Assembly: GCA_013368315.1 (NCBI GenBank)
Contig: JAACJM010000082.1
Coordinates: 186,001-250,000 of the forward strand
DNA length: 64,000 nt
Origin: Tetrapyrgos nigripes
Taxonomy: Eukaryota > Basidiomycota > Agaricomycetes > Agaricales > Campanellaceae
Direction: 5' to 3'
Within the stretch, counting starts at the first letter, position 1. Every line of letters begins with the position of its first letter. A program made the translations under genes and the position numbers. Below the pieces are notes generated by a model. That model was not told the DNA's origin and did not search any database. It saw only the letters and a list, made by a program, of their open reading frames with translations. Of the stretch, positions 21,718 through 31,891 are shown piece by piece.

Positions 21718-23829
21718 TTAGTTAAAGTCCAAGAATTGATTCCACACCTGGCAAGGAGCGTCCTGCGGATCCAGACATCAGAGGCATATTCACAGAAACG
21801 AGTCTCTCTACTTACAGCCGAATCACTCTCAGCAGTCATAACGACGTTCCCCAACTCAACGTTTCCTTCATATGCCAACCTGGCCAGAGTTTGCGTATTG
21901 GAGCCTGGCTTGTATTTAGGCCAGTTGGGAGCAGGAGACGTATTAGGATTCTTGATGAAATTTGCGACTGCTGTTTGGAACGTCTTGGACAGTGTCACTT
22001 CGTTGGGCGTTGCGGTTGTAGCGTTGAAAGTTCCGAATAGTTCAGGCACTGGAAGGTTACTCGTTAACGGAGGAGTGTCTCAGACATTGACTACTCACGT
22101 TCTGAGGAATGCCATGCACCGGCCATTGGGAAGAGTTGCATATCCTTAAACACTGGACCTGTAAGCAGCAGTTAGGCCAGGAGGAAACTTGAGAATAAGT
22201 TTGTTTCGTACCGTATTCATACCGGAAGACGCTTGAAACCCCTGCCTCGACATATCCACTAGCCCATAAACTAGCAGGACTGCAATCAGGCAGTGTAAGA
22301 CATGGCTGCACATTGGGTATAAGCTCAAAAAACTTACCACGTAAACATGAGGTCTCGAAGAGATGCAGCAATCACTGCTGAATCGTTCAACCCAGGATAA
22401 ATTGACCGAAGAAAATCAGGAGGGATATGCGCTGGTGCTAGCAGTGCGCTATTCAAAAATGCCGTGAGGTTTGAGAGTCCTGCTCCAAACAGCGTCCCAT
22501 CATCCTGAGTGTTACCGATGAAGATGGGCACTTGGGCTGCATCACCAGAGCGAACGCGTTCTATGCTGTCGGCAAAGGTAGTGAGACTGCAAAACAAATC
22601 GTCAGTTCTTTTAGAATTTCTAGTTACTATGATTTCACTTGTCCACCAAACGTGTTCCATAACTGAGGAGGGCACCAGGTCCGTTGATGAAAGCCCTAAT
22701 AGTAGTAGCAGGAACGCCCTTCAGACATGCGAGTCTGGCAGGGCCAGGGTTTTGGTTACAGCCAGCTGCAGCAGCGACTTGATTGAAGGTAGCAAAAGAA
22801 GGGGTTGTCACGAGGTCAGGGATAACGCCAGAGAGGAGGATCCCAGCTCTGAATGGCGCATTCGTGGGATGACGCACGAGTGCAGCCGCTACAGATAGAC
22901 CACCAGCAGATTGTCCCTATAGTTTCGCAATTCGGGAGTCCAAAACTTGAGTACAGCAATTCACCAATCAGGATGAGGAAATACACACCATGATGGTAAC
23001 TTGCTTTGGGTCACCTCCAAAATTCGCGATGTTCTGTTGTACCCAGGTCATTGCCAATTCTTGGTCCATAAATCCCAAGTTGTTGCCTTTAAGTGGAAGG
23101 TCAGGGGAAGAAGGGAACCCAAAGACGTTGGTACGGTAGTTGATAGAGACGACGACGATATCTTGATTCTTGGCGAGAGACATTCCGTCATATTCCGGAA
23201 TAGAAGCAGTTCCGAAAACGAGTCCACTAGAAATTTGTGAGTTACTTGATGCAAGACTCGATTAACAGAGAAGCATACCCGCCATAGATCCATATCACGA
23301 CCGGTTTTCGGGCGTTGTTTTGAGAAACATTAGCGGGTGCCCATACGTTCCTATGGATGGCTTTTGTGACTACTTTAAAAGCAAAATATCCAGAACGTAC
23401 AGGAAGAGGCAATCCTCGCTTTCCTGTGGAGGATCCTGGGGATTATTGAACAACTGGATATTTAGTTCGCTTGGAAACTGCTGAATGCATGCGGGTCCTA
23501 GTTTACTTGCGTCAATAGACGCAGAAGAAATGAAAGGAAGTGGCGGTTCCCAGCGCAATGGGCCAACGGGGGCTTGACCAAATCTCTGCACAACGTGTTA
23601 AATGAGACGGTGTATAAATGTGATGGTCAAGACTAACAATGCCTTTGAAAGACATTACTAGATAAGCGGCCAGTCAGTACGGTTTAATGCAGATGCAGAA
23701 AGCAGACTTGCCTCCATCTTCTTCAACGCCGTTCAGTCTGCCAGATGTAGTATCCACAGTGACAGTAGCAGCTAAAGTGGAAGTAATCCCAACAAGTAAG
23801 CTGAACCATTTCATGGAGAATACCTGCAT
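21718..23829 (-). CDS. Secreted type-B carboxylesterase/lipase, copy B (intact)
   Basis: An alpha/beta-hydrolase that would cleave carboxylic esters outside the cell; substrate unknown. Eleven exons (23829-23712, 23657-23638, 23585-23401, 23350-23279, 23226-22989, 22916-22639, 22586-22338, 22279-22212, 22158-22099, 22048-21816, 21762-21718) sum to 521 residues in frame. It starts with a hydrophobic signal peptide (MQVFSMKWFSLLVGITSTLA). Family motifs: LRWEPP, EDCLFLNVWAP, oxyanion YGGG, nucleophile elbow GQSAGG, and GAWHSSE with the candidate catalytic His. Intron 1 begins GCAAGT (GC-AG). It lies in tandem with frameshifted copy A and shares the exon map of copy C. Confidence 0.9.
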
Positions 23830-24602
23830 CTTCGTCAGCTGTCCTGAGGACGTCTGTACAGTGAGTTGGGCTCCCAGCTCCCAGTTTTTATGCGACTCGG
23901 AGATTCTATGAACTTTAGTCAGCCTGTCAAATTTCGTTTCTGAGTCAATGTCACTGAATACGTTTCGAATTGAAACGCATGATCGTAGAATGGGCTGCGA
24001 AGCGAATTCGAAGTACTTGTTCAATGAGATGACTCACAGTCGAGCTCGGCGATTGACGGGACAAAGAGCCTTTGGTTGGAAGTCAAGTCAGCTGCAAAGA
24101 TCACAGTGTAGAACCTCAAAATTTCAAACCATGAGGATTTGCGTCAACGGAGCGTCTGAGAATAGAACGAAGCTCAAGACGAAGCAGAAGCAGAAAAGTG
24201 TGCGAGAATACTACCTAGTTGGAAAGTCAGCTGGTTTCATCCGTCAGGCAGCAGGTCCTACATACCACTGTAGGAAGAATATTGTGTTCCAGCCGAGATC
24301 CTTTGGGACAGTTTCGTCCCTCGTTCATAAACCGACACTCGGGTTCAAACAGCTCATCTGTTTGGGACGCCTGCGCACGTAGTACCGATACCAGTAGGCG
24401 GAAGGCCGGAAATCGGACTGTAATCGTGTATTGTACACGCAGTCTAACACACAGAGAAATACAGCTTAATCTTGAGCAAAAAAAAAAATACATTCAAAGT
24501 TGAGTTCCATATGGGTATGTCTGACTGCCTTCATGATCATCGCTTCGTCACCCGTGAGCCTGATATATAGATACCTGAGGCTGAGGCTTCAATCTTCAAT
24601 CT
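23830..24602. other. Upstream region of copy B
   Basis: Presumed promoter of copy B (minus strand). The stretch 24370-24450 resembles the region upstream of copy A (21390-21460). Nothing else was recognised; the frames across it are short and overlapping. Confidence 0.45.
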
Positions 24603-26656
24603 TCAACTATCGTCTTCCTCCTCAGGTTGCTCCAGCGGTGGCCAGAAGCTCTCAATCTCTCTCTCCGTCTCCGTCTCCGTCTCCGTCTCCGTGTCTGCTT
24701 CTGTTTCTACTTCTACTTCAACCCCACCTGGCATAGAACGACTACGACGGTGACGGGACTGACGAGACATACGAGACCCCTTCAATGTCCTCACAGCCTC
24801 CCAGAAAACGCGCTCGGCGTTGGTTGCTGCTTCGTCTGGGGATGAAGGAATGGGAAGAAGGGGAAGTGAGGGTGTGATTAGGTATGTTGGTGTTGATGCT
24901 GATGTTGCTGTTTGCGTAGAAGCGTTTGTCGATGAGGATGTGGATGCAGACGAAGCATCTAATGGGCATGATTGGAGGTAGAAAGTCGTAAAGAGGGGTT
25001 TAATTGATTTCGGTGCATCAGAAGGAGGATTCGAAGAATCTGGACTAGCAAGTCTTAATGTCGCATCTAGGTAAGGCCGGAGGATGGTTTCTGGGTCTGC
25101 GGATGATGTATCATCTTTGGAGATTGGGGTCGAGAGGTAGATTATCCCTGTAAGGAAGTGGTCAGTAAACGCAGCCCAAGGAGAAAGAAAGGATAAAAAG
25201 AAAATAGAATAGAAGAAAAGAAAAGAGGGAAAAATACACACATTTTTCTTTAGGCGTCGACATAGTCGAATCACCCACAATGAAAGCAGTCACAGAGAAT
25301 TCAGTAGCCAGTCCATTTGGTAAACAGGACGGTGGAAAGACGAGGACTCCTGCGTCTACTGGGGTCGGGGGTTTGAGTTTGGGGTTGGGATTGGAATTGG
25401 TGGTTTGGGATTCTGTGGGGTCCTTATCTAGCTCTGCATCTTCATCATCATCTGCAGTCTCGGAAGAATCGTCGTCTTGCCCATCTTGACTAGCAGAGAA
25501 AGTAAGAGGTCTGTCGATGATTGCTATGCATCTGGCTATGGAGGTGTAGTTCGTGCTTGTAACGGTGGTGGTTTCAACCGACTCGGCTTCCGATGAGACA
25601 GACGTCCCAACGTGCTTGGTATGTGAAGCAAGCTCACTAGGTACGTATTGTTGAGACGAGATGATGATGTCGCATGTTAGAGGGTCGGGAAAGTCTTTAA
25701 GACGGATGGTGTAGTTTCGAGGGTTGGGAGTGGTGTCAGAGGGAGGAGAGGGAATAATGGATGAAATGGATTGTCCAAGAATGTATACACCCCCAGAGAC
25801 GGCTGCTGCACGACAGAAGCCTTGTGCTATCTCGCCTGAGCTGCCGTAGTGCCCGACAAGGAAAGGTGATGAACCGTAACGACCTGCTGAGCGCAAGTAT
25901 CGCCGTAGACGCTGGAGAGCAGGGAGAGTGGTATCTGAAATAGACACGTCAGAGAGATATAAGGATAAGATAGTTTTAGACACACCAGCAGGAGAAAGAC
26001 AATAGCTCAACGCGTAACTTATCGTCGAAGCAATCTCGTCGTTGAGCGAAAAGACACGCTTCAAAAAGTCGACATACGGTGTAGTTTCGTTTCCTTTCAA
26101 CTCGTTCTTATCCTCGAAATCACCAGAGGCAAACATGAGGAAACGCATTAGACGACGTTTATCGACAAGGCTGATGTTCTTGTTTTTGAATATGTCTTCC
26201 TTGTTTCCCGGAACGCGTCTCACTGTCCCTGAAGAGTTGTATATCCCAAACTGATCAACGAGTCGGAAACCTCCATATCGAGAGACCCCAGAAGCGATCA
26301 ATGACGAGATGAGGGGCCCTGTGGAGGGTATGATAGATGGAGAAAGCGATATGGAATATTGACGCGACTGAGGAAGTGTTTCGCCAGAACGAGAGAAGGA
26401 AGAACATCCACTTGATTGTGCACCATCCTTTGACCATTGCACGAATTCGTCGAGGAAGAGACTAGCTTCATCTCCACCATAATAAGGGTTCTGGTCGAGG
26501 TGTCCTACTTTGAAGCCAGCTTTGGAGAGTGCACTAGGAAGATTTGGACTGTTTAGAGAAACAGAAAGGATGTTTAATGATCGTAGCTCACGCAGCAGCA
26601 ATTGACTCTGTCAGACCTGTTCCAATGACTACAACGTCGAAGGCACCTTCATCCAT
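24603..26656 (-). CDS. MRS6: Rab escort protein (Rab geranylgeranyltransferase component A)
   Basis: Presents newly made Rab GTPases to geranylgeranyltransferase II and delivers the prenylated Rab to membranes. Four exons (26656-26592, 26533-25986, 25934-25242, 25147-24603) sum to 616 residues in frame. The FAD-fold start VVVIGTGLTES is followed by NPYYGGDEASL, RYGGFRLVDQFGIY, SYCLSPAD and PFLVGHYGSSGEIAQGFCRAAAVSGGVYILG, all GDI/REP landmarks. A 51-bp in-frame intron (25935-25985) interrupts SPAD; reading through it would insert 17 spurious residues. The C-terminus has a Glu-Thr repeat encoded by a TCCGTC microsatellite (24663-24693), then an acidic end. The start is 127 bp from the divergent nucleolin gene. 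Confidence 0.95.
24663..24693 (+). repeat. TCCGTC hexanucleotide microsatellite
   Basis: About five copies of a six-base unit, encoding Thr-Glu repeats in the minus-strand Rab escort protein near its C-terminus. Copy number is likely to vary between strains. Confidence 0.85.
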
Positions 26657-26783
26657 AGCAATTACTGAGCATCGGCTAGTCGGGAAGTCGGGACCTCACG
26701 TGGGGTACTGAGCCTGCCCTCAAGCAACTTTTTTCTCATCGCTTTTTTCGTCTTTTTACCTACCCTTCTCCTTCTTCCCAATC

Positions 26784-28875
26784 ATGGCCAAAGCTGACAA
26801 GAAATCAGACAAGAAGGCAGAAAAGAAGGTCAAGGCCGCTCCCAAGGTGGAGAAGGCACCAGCCAAGAAGGTACCCATCTCGTCCGCTGAAATTCTCTCA
26901 AAAGCTGTATGTTATAAATGCCCGAATATGCTCGTCGATTTTAATCCTTTTTCAGAGAGCCAAGGCTAAAGCGGCAGCAGCCAGCTCTGACGAATCCTCC
27001 GAATCTGATTCTGAAGAAGAGACAAAACCAACACCAAAAGCCAAGGTAAGTGCATTGCCGTTAATACCTCTATAAACGTGATTTTTGAACTCTTTTTATA
27101 CAGGCTGTGAAGAAAAAGGCCGAGTCCAGTGATAGCAAAGATGAGAAACCCAAGGCCAAGGGCAAAGCTACTCCTCAGGCCAATGGCAAAGTGCGTTCTA
27201 TCTATATATTGATCTTTTCCATGAAACCAAAACTGACATACTCCACAGAAAGCAAAGAAGGACGCTTCCGACTCTTCCGATTCCTCTGATTCTTCTGACT
27301 CTGACGAAGAGAAGCCCAAAGCTGCTGTGAACGGAAAGGCAAAGGTATGTCTCACATACGTCTGCAATGCCTCATAATCTCTAATGTCTCTGTAGAAGGA
27401 CGCCTCGTCCTCCGAAGAAAGCAGCGAGGACGACTCTTCTGAAGACGAAAAACCTAAAGCTGACCAAGTCAAGAAGGCTCCTGCAAAACCTACTACATCC
27501 TCTTCATCGTCAGAAAGCGATTCCGACAGTTCTGAAGACGAATCTGCTAAACCCAAGAAGCCCGAACCTGCCAAGAAGACAGAGACGAAGAAGGCTGCAC
27601 CCAAAAAGGACGAGTCATCTTCGGAAGAGGACTCTGACGCGGACGACGAACCAAAAGCCAACGCCAAGGCAAAAAAAAGCTGATGCTCCTGCTGCGAAAG
27701 CAAAGGCTGCCAAAAAGGATGACTCTTCATCCGAATCCGACTCTGATTCTGATTCCTCAGACTCTGACGACGAGAAGGAAGCAACTCAAAAATCTGCGTC
27801 GGCCAAACGGAAGAAGGAAGAGTCGAGTGATGACTCTGACTCTTCAGACTCTGATGATGATTCAGACGTCGAGATGGCTGATGATACGAAGAAGACTAAC
27901 GGTATGTCTTTCTCACAGTATATCTTTACCTTTTCCTTACTCATAATCATTTTCCTTCGTTTCTTCCCAGGCAAACGCAAAGCCGACACCGACCAAGCCC
28001 CCTCCAAAAAAGTTAAACTCTCCAATGGCGAAGCCGCCGACCCCGACTCTACCGAAACCACTTCCATCTTCGTCGGCCAACTCTCCTGGAACGTCGACAA
28101 CGACTGGCTCGCCGAAGAGTTCAAAGAATGCGGCGAAGTCGTCTCTGCTTCCGTCCAAATGGACCGTAACACTGGAAAATCCCGTGGATTCGGTTATGTG
28201 CACTTTTCTTCTCCTGCTGCTGTCCAAGTCGCTCTCGAAAAGATGAATGGGCATGAAATCGACGGACGTGCGATCAAGGTGGATAAGAGCACGCCCCCTA
28301 ATAAGGATTCGCAGAGGGAGAAGAGGGCCAAGACTTTCGGGGATCAGGTTAGCCCGCCGAGTAGTACGCTGTTTGTGGGTAATCTGAGCTTTGGAGTGAC
28401 GGAGGATACGGTTTGGGAATTCTTCAATGAGTGGGGTGTGAAGAATGTCAGGTTACCTACCGATAGGGAAACAGGGAGGCCGAAAGGGTTTGGGTATGTC
28501 GAGTTTGATGATGTGGAGGGGGCAAAGAAGGCATTTGAGAAATGCAGTGGCGAGGAGATTGAAGGAAGGGCGATTAGATTGGACTTTTCACAACCCAGAG
28601 ACAATTCTGGTGGTGGAGGTGGATTCGGTGGTGGAGGACGGGGTGGATTCGGTGGTGGAGGGCGGGGTGGTGGGTTTGGAGGTGGTAGGGGCGGAGGACG
28701 GGGTGGTGGATTTGGAGGTGGTAGGGGCGGAGGACGGGGAGGAGGATTTGGTGGTGACCGTGGTGGAAGAGGTGGTCGGGGTGGTGGACGTGGAGGTGCC
28801 AGAGGTGGTAATCCTGCCAGGTCTGGTGCTATTGTCCACGGAGAAAACAAGAAGAAGATCACTTTTGACGATTGA
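26784..28875 (+). CDS. NSR1: Nucleolin/NSR1-like nucleolar RNA-binding protein (one-base frameshift in assembly)
   Basis: Acts in pre-rRNA processing in the nucleolus. Six exons (26784-26906, 26956-27045, 27104-27190, 27249-27344, 27396-27901, 27971-28875). The N-terminal half alternates Lys/Ala-rich and acidic Ser/Asp/Glu blocks. RRM1 starts at SIFVGQLSW with RNP1 KSRGFGYVHF; RRM2 starts at TLFVGNLSF with RPKGFGYVEF. A Gly/Arg-rich RGG tail ends GENKKKITFDD. Exon 5 is 506 nt, one more than the frame allows. An A8 run at 27671-27678 shifts into an immediate TGA, while A7 would give about 601 residues with the acidic-repeat pattern unbroken. Either a sequencing error, a polymorphic pseudogene, or slippage at the run. 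Confidence 0.9.
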
Positions 28876-29107
28876 GGAGCATAGTCTTCTCCTACCTCTT
28901 GCCATGCCGCCCATGCCCTCTTATGATCTCTCTACGTACTCATCTACTTACGATATTTTGCTTTCGGATATATACCGAAGATATCTCACCAGAGTTTCGA
29001 TGTCATACATATGTATATGGATCGTTCTTGAGTATATAGATGTATTGTACAAACAATCAGTTATGGTACATGAAAACATTTTGCAGCTTCGCATATCAGA
29101 AGTGCTT

Positions 29108-30346
29108 TCAATTCTCATTTACTGGAATAGGCACCTCAGCCATAGATGCAAGACGGAAGATATGACGAGGTTTGGCTCCATTTTCTTCGTCAAAGTAGTC
29201 AACTACAGCGGTATCTGGAGCAGTCCAATCAATACAACTCTTGTACATATAAGCAGCCCAAAAGGAACTCACGAAGGGTACTCCGGTTATCAAAAATAAC
29301 AACAGTCTTGGGTTGCCACCTCACTCTAGCTTGGAAATCATGACCAGCAGTGATATGGTTAAGCAAAAAGCTCCTGATCGCTTCGAATTCAGGCTGCTTC
29401 ATTCCTTGGAATCCAGTGATAAACTCTCCATTGACGAAAATGCAGCGTTCTGCCGTCACAGGGTGGACGCGAATGAGGGGATGGATGGATTGGACGGGAT
29501 CCTTGCGGACTAGACCGCCGAGGGAACGAGTATGAGCGATCATGTTGGCAGAGGAGTGGACAGCTTTGATTTTGTCCAGGAGAGACTGGAACATGGGAGA
29601 GAGACGCCTATGTCGAAATATTAGACACGCGGTAAGTATAAGTGGCAAGGGCAGAAAGTGACATACTTGTATGCTTCATCTGTAGAAGCGAAAACTGTAT
29701 CCCCACCGACTTCTGGGCCCTGCAACAACCCGAGCATAACATAACCCGGAGGCTGACGCTCATAGCTAACATCCTGGTGCCACAGGCACGACGTTGTCTT
29801 TTGAGAAAAGAACTGGTTCAACTCGTTCTTATTTCCATCACGATGAATAATGTGGAACCCAGGATATCCCTTCAAACTGCCTGATACAGGCTGATAGTTT
29901 TGCTTCCCAAAATACTTCATAAACTCTTGTTGTGGTCCCGGCCCAAGCTCGATGAAAGTGTCTTGGGTAGGAAGAACGACAATCTTCCTTTGTGAGACCA
30001 GGAGAGCCAGCTCGTCCTTTCCAGAGTCCGTCAACGTGGAAAGGTCGACGCCTTGGAGAATCGTCCCCATTTTGGGCGTGATTTCTGAAACTGAAACCCC
30101 ACTTTTGATGAGATTGGGTTTGGCGGGGTCGGCACGAAGAGCCGGATCGTGGAATTCGAAAGCGGGAAGAGGATCAAACCAGACGGGATCCCACGTCGGG
30201 AGATATTGCGGGTATGGGGTGGACTTGGCCAGTCGTGCTTGTTCCTCTTTAGAGAGCACATAGGGCAGGTTAATGTCGTAGACGAGAGGCTTTTCGAGAG
30301 TGGCGGCTACGGTAGTCACAGTCATGGTTGCCGACATTGTGAGCAA
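29108..30346 (-). CDS. TauD/TfdA-family Fe(II)/2-oxoglutarate dioxygenase (sulfonate/taurine dioxygenase-like)
   Basis: Family members oxidise taurine, other sulfonates or related acids, releasing sulfite for sulfur nutrition; yeast Jlp1 is a comparable fungal enzyme. Three exons (30346-29667, 29607-29273, 29214-29108) sum to 373 residues in frame. The iron-binding triad is visible: HxD in CLWHQDVSYERQPPG (H190, D192) and a distal His at the exon 2/3 junction in the NRSTLHTAVVDY context (H339). The 2-oxoglutarate-binding Arg is in PRHIFRLAS. VVLPTQDTFIELGPGPQQEF and a GGDTVFASTDEAY motif fit the family. The exact start could be 30346 or 30337. The substrate is inferred from the family only. 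Confidence 0.9.
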
Positions 30347-31891
30347 GGGTGGAGTAGTGGCAGCTGTTGAGATAAAAACGGGAGTGAAAGAAGGGTTCTG
30401 GGAGGATGGCTGGGTCTTCCAAGCCTATATACTGTGCCTGACCGGGGATTTCCTTCAGCTTGGATATGGCTGCCAGCTCCAAAAGAGAGAGCAAACTGTT
30501 GGAAGGACCAGGATACATGTCATGGGGCTCCAAGTGAGGCGTAGATGAATTGGACAAAAAGATGACAAAAATTGTTCGTGGGCGGTTTGTGAAACCGAGT
30601 GCAGATCTCTTCATGATGGTATGTTAAGGAAAGAAAACCCAGTTTGTACACTTGGGCGAGATGCACTCCAGCCGCTCGAGTTGATTACTGTGATGGTGCA
30701 GCCATGTGAGCAATTCTCGTTGACGATTAGGAGGCAACGATGAGAGAGACGGCTCCAGCTCCGAGGCTGTAAACACTTTACAACTATCTACATAACAATC
30801 AGAACTTGTTGCCTGCGGGAGAGAAAATATAAATCACTGACCCCGCTAAGTAATTGTTTCCAAGACAAGTCCTGTTGGAACCAGGGTGCCTGAAGGGGCT
30901 GGAGAAAATCACTAGAAAATGCATGTTGTTCATGGCACATACAGAGCGCCGACAATGACTCTCCCGCGTGCCGCTACCACTGAGAAATGGACGAATAAAT
31001 TATAAGACGAAGCCTAGGCCTGGAGCGAAGAAGCAGGTCAAAAAATCCTTCAGAATCATGAAAGAACTGTGAGGCGACGAGAGATATCTTGAAAGTACCT
31101 GTTCGCTGTCAGAACACAATCCTCACCTTTAATACCAGCCAATGCGACAGTGGAGAAAGTTAACCCCAGAACCTTTGACTGCAGACGAGTGGCTGAAGAA
31201 AACCAGTTATGTAGAAAAAATGTATACATGGGAGTGTACTCACATCACAACTAGTCAGAAGTTCTACTCGGTGTCGTCGACAACAGTACAGTTCTTGAGA
31301 AAGCTAACAAGGCTGAATGTATTCAGTATATCAGAGTATACCCTCTGCTCGTGTGCAAAGGACACCTATCATTGTTCCTGGTCACTTAACGTTTAATAGT
31401 CAGCCGCCGCCGCCGCCGTCACTGTATAAATGACACTAAAGCAGAGGACGTGAACTTTGAAGAGAAATCCATCCATGGCATGCGTCATGATCATGAGATA
31501 AAGAAAAATGTATGCGATCCATCCACCATTCGTTACAGTAACATAGATCAGACGAAGTCGAAACGAGGTCAATTGAGTGAGCATGTTGAGAGAGAAATAA
31601 GATACCAGATGCGTGGTCGTGAACAGAGAGAGAAAAGAAAAAGAGGAAGAGAAAAGAAAGAAAAAAGAGGTAAAATTTTTCAAAAGAAAGGCTAAAAAGG
31701 ACTGGCATGTAGGCAGACTATACCGTCAGACTGAAGGGAATGAAAAACAAAGCCAAAAGTCGAAGAGATATAGGAAGAGAGAGAGTGTTTAACTTTATAT
31801 AAAAAGTATCATTAATATTATCATCAACTTATCCGTCCCCGACTAGTAATTTACTCCAATCCCAACGCCAATCGGTCCCCACCCTCTCAAC
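30347..31891. other. 1.5-kb intergenic region
   Basis: Between the dioxygenase start and the FHA gene stop. It contains a short GCC-type trinucleotide run (about 31403-31419) and purine-rich low-complexity sequence near 31610-31690. The frames at 31142-31396, 31393-31683 and 31436-31708 show no family features and overlap on both strands. No gene is called. Confidence 0.5.

Noticed and set aside
25935..25985. Reading through as coding in Rab escort protein
   Set aside because: The 51-bp stretch has GTGTGT...TTTCAG ends and interrupts the conserved SPAD-TTLPALQ block, so it is an in-frame intron.
26966..27784. 272-codon minus-strand frame across the nucleolin gene
   Set aside because: Antisense of the Ser/Glu repeats; also crosses four introns of the real gene.
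28344..28862. 172-codon Pro-rich minus-strand frame
   Set aside because: Antisense of the RGG repeat of the nucleolin gene.
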